Assembly: GCA_963924555.1 (NCBI GenBank)
Contig: OZ004592.1
Coordinates: 2,480,001 to 2,544,000, forward strand
DNA length: 64,000 bases
Direction of reading: 5' to 3'
Source of the DNA: Crambe crambe
Taxonomy: Eukaryota; Porifera; Demospongiae; Poecilosclerida; Crambeidae
In this document: one piece after another, positions 10,040 to 27,125 of the stretch
How positions within the stretch are numbered: position 1 is the stretch's first letter
How the letters are laid out: each line of letters begins with the position of its first letter
The notes under the pieces: model-generated
The model's database searches: none
The model's input: the letters and a program-made list of their open reading frames with translations, nothing else
What the model was told of the DNA's origin: nothing
Program-made: the position numbers and the translations under genes

Positions 10040-11484
10040 ATGTGTTACACCTCAAGTGCAAACAGCACTGGAGTCCTTTTTGATTATTGAGAAGACCTCA
10101 GTAAATCACAGCAACATTTTCCTTGCAGCATCTTGCAACTTTAAAAGAGTGGGAGGCTCAAGGTAGTCGGTTGCACTACAATTGCTTTTCCTTTATCTGT
10201 TACACTTAAACTTTCATTATGATCCCTGAACTGTTCCAAATGTAGCAGGTTTAATGTTACACATAATATATCCAGCAGCAGCACATTCTTACAAATATCA
10301 TCCACCACTCTTTTGAGAGACCATGAGTCAGTGCAGAATGTACAAGTCGCTGCCGCGATGTACAAGTGAAGCAAGTTTGGCAAAGAATTGGTAAAGGAAA
10401 GCATTATGCTCCCAATATTAAAAAAGCTGATTGAAGATAGAGAAAATTGGAAAGAATTGTCCAAAAGTAATATAAAAAAAAACTACCAATTCCCAGGATT
10501 AGCTACACAATTCACCATTGGAAAATGTCCTTTACTATCCCAACAACATTTCAAAACTTCCTCATTACAGCGATACTGAATCTCATTTTATATGGTCTGA
10601 TATTCAACTGAGCAAGAGCAGCACCAGCAAAAATAAGATGAGTATTGAAAAGTTGAAAGGAAAGTGCAAAAGCTCAACTATTGGGTGTAAAGGGGTTAAG
10701 AAATGCAATGAATGTAACCATGTGGTTCCAAACTCAAATAGCTATAAACAAGTGCTGAACTCATAAAAGTGAGACTGGTCTACCCGTAGAATTTGCTTTA
10801 TAACCAATTTTATCTGACCACATGCAGGAGATGGTGTGGAGGTGTAATTTGATCAACTGTTTCACCAGCTGAAAATTTGCATAGTCATCCTATAGGCCTA
10901 CTACACAAAGCTTGAGCCATTTACTCCCCAAGCATATATAGCTAACCAGTCATTTGATAATCCATACCTAAAAACAGTACTGCTCAGGGGTTAGGATATC
11001 AGCTGATGCTACTGCAAAACAGCTATAGTAGATTGAACCATCACAGGAAAAAATCTCTCAAAGAATTGGGATTGAATATTAAAAGTGTTAGCTAATCATA
11101 ACAGAAATGGAAAAAATCGCAACAAGGTCAATAAATGGGATAATGAAGTTGAAGGGTCATCTTCTATATCTGATAGCTATGCTGCACTTGTCTGGCCTTA
11201 CATGAGAGATAATAGTATAATATATCGCCAAATTTCACATACCAATTCATAATGAGTCCTCTGATGACCAAGCCACTTTCTGAAGCAGCAGACACCACAT
11301 GTAATGATAATTCTGACCTGATTTATTTGCTTAATGCAACAGTATTTGACTACATTACTATGAAATGGGCTGTCATGGCAAGGATGTGAGCAAATAAAGA
11401 GAATTCTGACACAGTACTGTTATAGTTCCTCTGTATATTACATGTAGCTATACCTACTACAACCAAATGTCAGGCACATGGTAA
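10040..11484. other. Region with decayed coding-like fragments, no gene model
   Basis: Short frames look coding-like but are isolated. Positions 10518-10766 (+) include a C-x6-C-x2-C arrangement (GCKGVKKCNECNHVVP) resembling a zinc-binding knuckle. About 11090-11250 (+) reads an open stretch rich in Asn and Ser. They may be remnants of an old transposon. Nothing ties them together. Confidence 0.3.
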
Positions 11485-12160
11485 GTAAAATTTTTTCTCT
11501 TGTGTTTATTGATCATAAAGGAAAAATTATACGCTGATTGTTAGATGGCGTAAAAATGTGTCTTTATGCAGGGGCGTCAGAAATGATGAGGCTGGTGAGG
11601 CTATAGCCTCACCACTTTTTGGGTACTATTACAGGCCACTAACACATGTAGCTAACCTGTACATTAGGAATTGAGCAGCTGTAAATCTGTTCAGCATTAT
11701 ATTAGTAACTACTGTGTGCTAGCTGATGACCACAGAGAACTATTATTTGGAAAATTAAAAAAAAAACATTAATTATAAATATTATGCTGTTATGTATTTC
11801 ACTAAAATTCCCCCTCAGATTGCACCAGATTGAATCTAAGAGCCCTGAATATCCAAAAATTTTCCTGGGGGGGGGGGGGGGCATGCCCCCTAGATGGCGC
11901 GCTTTGCGTGTTGTATGGTCACAAAATCCTGTGCATGGCCTCACCACTTCAATTTTGTCTCTGACGCCCCTGTTATGTTTATCATAACCAACACAAGGTG
12001 TTCATCCACCAATGTTCCCAGCGTATCAGCCTCCCGTTAGGTACCTAACGAAATTCTTGGCGTAAAAATTTCCCTTTAAGTGTAAAGCAGTAATTGGCGT
12101 AAAATTTTCCCTTTATGCCTAAAAGAAATTTTCCTCTTTTTTACACCAATGTCTACATGA
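11485..12160. mobile_element. Small non-autonomous element, copy B, interrupted by a nested insertion
   Basis: Reverse-complement relative of copy A (8668-8923). The left part is 11485-11568 and the right part 11978-12160, with the nested element between. Shared landmarks are the gttaggtacctaacg palindrome, the cataaaggg...tttacgc motifs and the tgttcatccaccaatgttcccagcg run. Confidence 0.75.
11569..11972. mobile_element. 404-bp nested hAT-like MITE with a 5-bp target duplication
   Basis: The ends are perfect 13-base inverted repeats (CAGGGGCGTCAGA ... TCTGACGCCCCTG). The target TTATG is present on both sides (11564-11568 and 11973-11977) and only once in uninterrupted copy A. A CAGGGGCG terminus is common among hAT elements, but those usually make 8-bp duplications, so the superfamily is uncertain. 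The interior contains a run of 14 G and no open frame of note. Confidence 0.8.
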
Positions 12161-12190
12161 CCCACACATGGCTAAAAATTGGCATTTGTC

Positions 12191-12530
12191 TGTATGGCAA
12201 TCCGTTCAAGACAATATTATCAAAGAAATATATGGGCATATGATCCTATATTTGTGTGCATGTAACTACATTTTATATATGCTCAAAATTTCAACATATA
12301 TATGTTCCTCAAAAGACAAGAAATATATATGGGCAAAATTTCAACATATATAATAATATTACTCAAATTGTGGCAAAATTTCAACATAGCACTCAAAAGA
12401 CAAAAATCCATGGGCATATGATCCTATATTTGTGTGCATGTAACTTCATGATTATATATGATCAAAAGTTCAATTTGCATTCGACATTGCATGATCTAAT
12501 TTCAACATATATATTTTTCAAGTGAGGTCA
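12191..12530. repeat. Left arm of a long inverted repeat flanking an integrase remnant
   Basis: The run starting tggcaatccgttcaagacaa and continuing with repeated caaaatttcaacatatata phrases is matched in reverse complement at about 14125-14458. The arms differ by several internal length changes. Both inner ends finish in a gaggtcaaagtt word. Confidence 0.8.
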
Positions 12531-12618
12531 AAGTTTAATCAGGTTAAAGGTTACCTTCCGCCGCGCCGGCCGGCACGCCTGTGCTGCGTCGACCTTTTAC
12601 CTTTCTTCAGACATTGCA

Positions 12619-14100
12619 ATGGATCCAGAGTTAAGCCAGTGTATAGCCTCAGTGCCAGCCTGTGTACGTCAGCTTGAAAGCAGTACCGATACTACCGATA
12701 TCAATTTGGCTGAGTCATTGACTCGCAGGGCCGAAGAGTTTGTAGAACTGCTTCGTGTTCTTTCAGGTGAGGCACTCATAAAGCTAGCTCAATGTAATTG
12801 ATTACATTGCAGGTCGTTTAGAGGAGTTACACAGTTCTTCCCAGCAGGCTGCAAGAAACCTGCAGGATTATATTGCCCTCTCTTCAATACTGCAACATTT
12901 TGCAACTTTGTTTTCTGATCGAACAATGGAATTGGAGGATTTGTATTGTAATCCATGGATGTCATTGACTATTGCCTGCCCAGTAGTAGGAGATGGTAGA
13001 CCTGGAAGGCCCTCAGTAGTGATATCTGAACAGCAGATCACAACACTACTAGACTTGGGTTTCAACTATACTTCTATGGCTGCAATGTTTGGAGTATCAG
13101 AGAGAACTTTATTCCGAAGGAGGACTGAGTTAGGACTTCAGACTGGGCGTCACTATAGCGACATATCTGACGATGACCTAGACACTGTTGTACGCTCACT
13201 AGTACAGGTAAGATTCTATAAAACCAAGGGGAATATTTTTAATGCATTTTTTCTGTCACAGGAGTCCGTGAATTCAGGGTTGTCTATGATCCGAGGTGGA
13301 CTTCAAGCGAGGGGAATTATTGTCCAGTGTAGAAGGGTAGCAGATTCTCTACACAGAGTCGATCCTTTAAGCCAAATAATCTGACGCAGAATAACTACAT
13401 ACCGGAGACGATATTCTGTTCCTACGCCCAACAGTTTATGGTATGCAAATCTAATTAATAGGTATTATGAATAATTGGTCGATATTTTAATGAAGGCATA
13501 TCGATGGGCTGCACAAACTGATTAGGTGGAAATTGGTCATACATACATGGAGGTATATAATGTAATATAGAACAGTGGGAGTAGTGGGTAGTGAGACGGC
13601 AGGTTATGGAGATTTGGATTGTAGAATTACCTTAAGGTCACTTTATTAGAGGGTACTTATTTAGTTAGTTCAAAGTTCAAATTGATATAAGAATGTGATT
13701 ACAGCTCAAGAATAGCTATATACTTGAGTGGAGAGGACTGAGCCTAGAGATATGAAAATTTTCACTGCTAAGGTTGCTAAAAAATCCAAAAGTATAATAT
13801 ATATTATAGTAAACTTGTACCTGTCAATAAACATTACCTTTAAGTTAGTAATAGGGATTGGTGTACAACTTAGTACACTCTTACAGTGCCTGCTGTTAGT
13901 TTATAGTGGTCAATAAGACTGATCTTTGTCTGTTGTGTTGTTAGGAATTGATGGCTACTCACAGCTCATTACCTACATTAACTGCTCAGATAACAATTCA
14001 GCTGAAACAGTGCTAGAGTGTTTTCTTTGTGGTGGACATCAGTATGGGTTCCCTTCTTGAGTGCGGAATGATTATGGATTAGAGAACTTGCATGTGGCTT
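12619..14100 (+). pseudogene. Decayed DDE-integrase (transposase) gene
   Basis: Exons 12619-12766, 12813-13207 and 13262-13384 join in phase and encode an N-terminal helical region, then a helix-turn-helix (GFNYTSMAAMFGVSERTLFR), then a NSGLSMIRGGLQARGI module. The frame then stops. A one-base shift restores YRRRYSVPTPNSLW at about 13390-13440. After a gap, 13952-14060 reads GIDGYSQLITYI...SAETVLECF followed by a stop and VRNDYGLEN, recognisable as an integrase catalytic core of the animal transposon family with a GIDG(Y/F)SR...RSDHGGEN pattern. The third region and the C-terminus are missing. It sits between the long inverted arms, so it was probably the element's own gene. IS3EU- or Ginger-like affiliation is possible but unproven. 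Confidence 0.75.
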
Positions 14101-14124
14101 ACTGGACAAGTTTGAACTTTGACC

Positions 14125-14458
14125 TCCCTGGTTGACAAATAATTATCATACATATATATATTTTTGAGTAATGAATATATATTGAAATTTGCCCATAATA
14201 TTATATTCTTTTGAGTAATAATATAAAATTTGCCCATTATATTTCTTGTCTGTTGAGTATGTTGAAATTTTGCCATATATATATTCAATAATATTTTTAT
14301 ATGTTGAAATTTTGCCCATATATATTTCTTGTCTTTTGAGGAACATATATATGTTGAAATTTTGAGCATATATAAAATGTAGCTACATGCATACAAATAT
14401 AGGATCATATGCCCATATATTTCTTTGATAATATTGTCTTGAACGGATTGCCATATGT
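14125..14458. repeat. Right arm of the long inverted repeat
   Basis: Reverse complement of 12191-12530. Together with the left arm and the integrase remnant it outlines a DNA-transposon-like unit of about 2.27 kb. Confidence 0.8.
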
Positions 14459-14469
14459 CTGCACATTTG

Positions 14470-16022
14470 CGTTTTGCACTTCTGATGCCACTATAGCTTA
14501 TAGATACTAGCTGACAATACCCCAGAGTAACAGCAGGGAAAATATCTTTTGTGTCACTTACGAGGAAACTAAATAGCTTCTCTAAATCTCCAGCTCGTTC
14601 CAGGCTCTGGATGCATGCATTATACATAGCCCAGCTAAGCAGCTGCCACTGCAATAACCAGCAAATCAGTTTGAACTTCATTACTGTTATCATCACTGGT
14701 AAGAGAACAATGTATAAGCTATAGCTAATAATTAATTTCCAATGCTCAACATCATGAGAGAGTTGGAGTTTGAGAGCAGCTGCTCATTCCATTCCTGAAA
14801 GGACGTGCTGTTCACCATTCTGCAATAATATAGAACCCAGTTATACACACTTTGGGACATGGTTGGCTTCTTTGAAACTGTTAGCCAAAACTCACTTTAA
14901 GAGTCCAATTCCTGATGACAGCTGTATCTGTCAAGCCACCACATTAGATCTCAAGCACCACCAATCTGACCCAGGGTATACCTAAATGGGCAAAACAACC
15001 ACAATCACCAATCGATGTAGCTATACAGCGTACAGGATTAAAGTCATAAAACCATCCTTAGCCAGCAGCCAATGAATAAAGTTAGCCTTAAAATTACCAT
15101 CTGAAAGTACAACAGAGAGAGTTTTTTGTGTCCTATCCACTATCAACTAGTCTATAGAGAAATAAACCACAGTAGTTGTGGTGCTAAACCGAAAAAAGGA
15201 ACTCATTTCTTTCGCCATAGTCCAAACCCACCTCAGTCAACTGACACAGATAGCACAGAAAATGATTGTCTATGCATGTTATGCTATTGGGGACACTTGT
15301 CAATATTTCAGTAGTACATTACCAACCATACTTCAAACTGAGATTGAATTATGGGAAAATGCACAATCTACAACCCAAATCAACTTACCAAAGCAAAATT
15401 AGTAAGCACAACCCGGTTGACAGCAACAATGACCTATTGGAAGCAAATGAAGAGGAGAATGAACACGAGATGGATGAAACAAATAGAAAGGACAATGACT
15501 ATGAGATTTTGGACGAAATAGACAGTGAATCACAAAGTGACATAGTTAACTAACAACAAATAAACAGTCGCACATTTCTGTTTTGCACCTTTTGCAAACA
15601 TTTCACTTACATCTTATTATAACATGATAATTTATCTTTATTCACAGTGAATATCATAACTGTCACGCTTACCTGCTGAACGGTGTAAGGGAGAAAGTAT
15701 GAAACAGAGAGTAGTAGCCAGTGGCATGTCCAGCTCTAAAACCTTTTTACTCCCTCTTGAGAGCTCTTTGCAAACTCTTAGCCCATCATAAACGAAAAGG
15801 GTTCCCTTTTTAACCTACGCATGAGCTCGTGTAAGGCCTAACCGGTCAGATAAGCTGCTGGGGACGCTTATTAGAGAGCAGGTGCACTTTTCGCCATCTT
15901 GGCTTTTATTGACTCCGCCCACTTCTGGTTGGAAATTAAATTTTGCAAAAATAATACGTGCGCGGTTCCTGGGGGGGGGGGGGGGGAAGTAAATGATCAA
16001 AGATATTGGAGACTTGTGATAA
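14470..16022. other. Intergenic stretch, no supported gene
   Basis: Several short frames on both strands, none with a recognised domain. The longest coding-like tail is at about 15400-15553 (+), very acidic (NEHEMDETNRKDNDYEILDE). The minus strand at 14500-14690 has an open stretch but no splice context. A run of about 17 G lies near 15971-15987. Confidence 0.4.
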
Positions 16023-22749
<6,727 letters not shown>

Positions 22750-22924
22750 GATTCTTTCAAAAAAGTGTAATCATTTCTCACTTGTACAGCCCCACCTCCC
22801 ACCATGCATGGGCGCCGGACCGGACGCGGGCGGGGCCGGGGCGGGGCCTTGCATGGGGCGGCGCCGGGGCCCCGGGGGCCGCCTATTAAGGATGACACCA
22901 TGCTTGGTCTCCCACGCATACAAG
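22750..22924. promoter_or_regulatory. Shared GC-rich divergent promoter of P1 and P2
   Basis: The two start codons (P1 at 22749, P2 at 22925) are 175 bp apart, head to head. Bases 22803-22890 are almost pure G+C with several GGGGCGGGGC-like (GC-box/Sp-type) words, against an otherwise AT-rich window. A bidirectional core promoter is the natural reading; no direct evidence of transcription start sites is available. Confidence 0.55.
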
Positions 22925-25900
22925 ATGTCAGCTAATTACGAGGTGGAGGTGAGAAGAGGTGATGAGGAAAACGAGATAGCTACTGCATCTATCGAAACTG
23001 CAGAGAATGAGGCAGCCAAAGGAACAATTCTGACAGAAAATGCTAGCTTTTCCAGAGAAGATGGGCCAACTACTGTCAGTGTGCCTGCTGGGGATCATGT
23101 GGAGACTGAGGCAGCTAAAGAAGAAACTATGACAGTTTTAGCAGCAGAAAATAATGTAAGTAGTTTGGTGAGTAATCATGTGACCCAGGCTCCACCCAGG
23201 CTAGTTTGAGTGTGAGTAGTCTACTGGCATCCATACAAAACTAAAGGGCTAAGATCACAGAATAGACCCCTTGCATGGCCGCCCACTACTCAGTTATAAC
23301 TTGCCACCATCTTGGAGGACAACCTGAATAGCAGTACTGACACTGTTCTGAGTGCACTCTCCTCGAGAAGTAGCATTTGTGTTTTTCTTCTGCATCACAG
23401 CTGCATGGGCCTTCGATTCTCTTGCCATGCTGCAAGTTTGAAGACCTATAGTTCATGCTGTATACATTTCACTTGTAGCTACACACACCTCACAGATGTC
23501 CTCCAAGATGGCAAGAGATAATGCTGCATGACATCACATGCAAATGGGTCTATTGTAGAAATTGTTCCGAGCTGGTAAGCTCTACAGTAGATCTTTATAA
23601 TGGTCGATGCCAGTCAGTGAGAGGTCAGGTTATTATAGGCACCCCATTATAAAGTGGACACTGGTTGCTTTTAAAACCTCAGTTATGATTGCAGATAAGG
23701 ATCTTCTAGCTAATAATTATGACAATTACTCTTAATCAGATCATTCACTAAAGATTCTATCATGTGCATGTCCACTATCAGAAAAGTGTTGGTGTTGATG
23801 AAGTGGACTTTATGTTGTTTAGTTTTGATAAGAAGTTGACACTCTTACAATACTGCAGAGATAAGACACTAAACCCAAAGGTGAGTGAGAACATTAATAA
23901 GCATGTATGCACTTTACTAATTTTTGAATCATGTTGTTGTTGTTGTTGTTGTTGTTGTTGTGTTATTTTTCTAATTAGTATTTAATTTCACAGTTACTGC
24001 AAGATATCCTTGATCATCGAAAAAAGAAAGCAACAGTATGTGAGAGCATTGACTGTGTTGATGAAGATGGGTATGCTGCCATTCATTACATTATGAAGAG
24101 AAGAGAACATGAGAATAAGAATGAACTGCTAGAGGTTTTGGTTGTGGTTGGGGGAGCAGACGTGGACCAGGTAGCTGATGTTGATGGGCTCACAGCACTT
24201 GACTTGGCTGTAATTGTAAGCAAAGAAGAAGCCTGGAGCTACATTATATTATCATGGTGTGAGCTAAAGTATACATGTCATGATAATTAGAGAGATTATA
24301 GCATAGAGAAAATTTTGTTAGGATGGGGATTAGTGTCTTAGGTGATATAATAACACTAGAAACTATTATTAATTTCATCAGGAAAACGACTTGGAGTGTG
24401 TTAGTGTCCTACTAGCCCTTGATGCTGATCCCAACAAGGAAGATTCTTTGCAGAGAACACCACTGGACTTAGCTGATATTGATGAAGGTAATAAGAGAGT
24501 GACATTAACACTACTCATGTAGTAGGCACAAAGTTTGCCAAAGTGATACATCAAAGGTTGCCATAGTAACACACATCAAAGGATACCACAGTAACACATC
24601 AGAGGTTATCGTGGCAATCTTGGCACCATTTTGACAATGTATACCATTAATGTAGAATTGCCTGAAGAACCAGAAAATAAGAGGAAAAAAATTGACAGAG
24701 TACATCATAATGCTAAAGATGCAAGGAAGGAAATTAAAGAACTTCTGGAATCTGTAGGAGCTTTAAGTCGAATGGGAAAGAGTCCTCGAGCTCATAAAAG
24801 AAGAAGAAAGTCAAAGCGATTATTGAAATCCAGTGGTGGTTATTCTGAGTATAGCCCTGCCCAGTTCAAGAAATCCAATCCAAAATACTACAGGGAGACT
24901 CATGATAAGATACAGGAGAGTGTAAGAGCAAAATCAATAGCCCTGGATCCAGATAAATCCCTTCAGATTATGAAGTCAATGCGAGAGTTGGAAGAATACA
25001 GAAGGAAATGTGGCAGCAGAATCCTGTGTCTGGATGGTGGGGGGATCAGAGGGTTGATACAGATGGCGGTACTAGGAGAGATAGAGAGACGGACAGGAAA
25101 GAGGATAGTTGACCTCTTTGACTGGATAGTGGGCACGTCAACTGGTGGGATCATTACTTTGGCTTTGACCTATGGTATATAAAGTTCATAGATATACAAC
25201 CATATTAGTGCCCTAAACCTTTATTAGCATGTCACCTGTCTTATCTTTAGCTACTGTACTTTGACTTGCAACTGCTAAAATTAGATTGGTATTGTACAGG
25301 TCCTGAAAATGTTGGTCGTAAGACTGTTCGTCAGCTGAGGGACATGTATTGGTCTCTGAAGGATAAAGTCTTTGGAGAGGCTCCACTTTTAGCAAAAGGG
25401 AACACGGCAAATCTTGAGAAATTTCTGCAAGATGTGCTTGGGAGTGATGTGAAACTCAGTGATGAAAAATATCCAAAGTGAGAACTATAGTTAGCTAATA
25501 ATGTGTAGCTATTTAGTACACAGCGTGTGGTTATCTGGATGTGCTCCCTGTAAAAATACAGTGCTATACCAAAGATTTAAGCTAGCTATACTTTAAGCAT
25601 GAAATTGCAACGACACAATCATATTTTATGTGTGCTTACAGGGTGTTGGTACCAGCAGTACATAAAGGAGATAGTAATCTCGATCTTCATTTCTTCAATA
25701 ATTGCTTTAAGGATGACTTCAGTAAAGGTGAAGAAAAAAAAATCATAATGTAGCTAGGAATAATTTTCTGATTGGGAGGTCCATGTGGCAAAAACATTAT
25801 ATGCTCCATTAGATGATTTGGTTGGCTTCCCTACCCCACTAATGTGATCAAGACAAATCATCAGAATATGGCTAAAGCTGTATGGTCTGAATCCACCTCT

Positions 25901-26759
25901 ATGAAAGAGCTGGCTGATCCTACTGTGTACAGGAAGGGGTTAAGCAATCGGTTGTGTGCGAGTGTGCTCGTTGTTACACATGTATACCTTCTCAGCTGCT
26001 GCATTCGGACTGATTCACATTATAGTCTGTGTTTGATGCATGCAGAATACGTTTGGAAGGTGGCACGCTATACATCAGCAGCTCCGTTCTATTTCAAAGA
26101 GTATGAAAACTACATCGATGGGGGCATGCTTGCTAACAATCCTGCAGATATTGCCCTGAGTGTCATTCAGGATTTCTACCATGACAGAGGGGAAAAATTG
26201 CCCATTACTTTGCTGGTTTCGGTCGGCACTGGGATCAATAAAGAGCAGGAATTGGGAGAGATTGATATCAGGACCAACCCGCTCAACTTCTTGAATATGG
26301 TTAAAGTCTTAGCTAATGCTGTAAGTTTAAACAGTAGCTGTGTTCTATATACATTCATACCCAATAAAAAAGAGAGCAAATAGAGTTTCCCTATGGCTGT
26401 ACATTGTAGGTCTCCAAAGAGTCACAGGTTGGTCATGGGTTTCTGCCCAAAACGCCACAACTTTCATAGTCCACTGTCTGGTAGCTAGCTAGCTATATCA
26501 TTCTCTACTTTTCTATTGTTAGGTGGTGAACAGACAAACCCACATAAGCTGTAAGACCCAATGCAGAGAACAAGGTATTGACTACTTCCGGTTCAGTCCT
26601 AAACTGGACGAAATAGTGAATCCTGACGAGAACGATTCAAAAGTCCTGCAGCGAATGATTATCAAAACTAAACAGTACTTGAGAGAAGAAAAAGATCAAA
26701 TGGAGAACTTAGTGCAACTCCTCAAAGAATCAGAACTGACTTCAACATTAGATATCTGA
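22925..26759 (+). CDS. Ankyrin-patatin phospholipase P2 (iPLA2-beta-like), 650 aa
   Basis: Exons 22925-23155, 23782-23880, 23994-24215, 24382-24487, 24656-25174, 25300-25477, 25642-25727, 26046-26320, 26523-26759, phases consistent. An acidic Glu/Ala/Thr-rich N-terminus (1-77) is followed by ankyrin repeats (about 110-220), a strongly basic linker ([13 protein letters not shown]) and the patatin domain: LDGGGIRG (Asp about 346), GTSTGG (Ser about 381), DGG (Asp about 505). The catalytic dyad is complete. The C-terminal exon has the family [14 protein letters not shown] motif. The ankyrin part is shorter and more diverged than in P1. Its 3' end converges on transporter T1, with a hairpin between. 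Confidence 0.85.
23932..23960. repeat. (GTT)n microsatellite in a P2 intron
   Basis: About ten GTT units just upstream of the acceptor of the P2 exon starting at 23994. A second (GTT)n array lies at about 43389-43421, again just before an acceptor (P4 exon at 43444). Confidence 0.9.
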
Positions 26760-26800
26760 ATTAAAGATGGCTATAGTATATATAGTTGAATCATAGCCTC

Positions 26801-26846
26801 GTCCCCCCAGGCCCTCTTTTTAGTTATAAAAGGAGGGCCTGGGGAC
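26801..26846. repeat. Near-perfect hairpin between convergent P2 and T1
   Basis: Arms gtccccccaggccctctttt and aaaaggagggcctggggac pair around a 7-base loop (tagttat). It lies 41 bp past the P2 stop. It could be a foldback element relic or an RNA structure in the P2 3'UTR. Confidence 0.7.
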
Positions 26847-27125
26847 AAGACTAGTTGAATCATCAAAATACTGAATACAGTAATTTTACACTTGAATCGT
26901 TCAATAGCTACTTGCAACTATAGCAACTTGAGTAATTAGGTCATCACTCCCTGGGAACATGGAAATTCCACAATTAGCTAGCTACTTTGTATAACTGTCG
27001 GGACGAGCTTTAACTAGCTAGCTCAATTATTGATATCAAAAATACATTATTGAGTAAGTTATGTAGTCAATATAACTATATTATGTAGAAGCAATAGTTA
27101 TGTACTTTAGTTGCTATGGAATGTG

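Noticed and set aside
14079..14696. 205-codon minus-strand frame
   Set aside because: It runs across the boundary between the AT-rich inverted arm and unrelated flank, and its Ile/Tyr/Lys-rich half is just the repeat translated.
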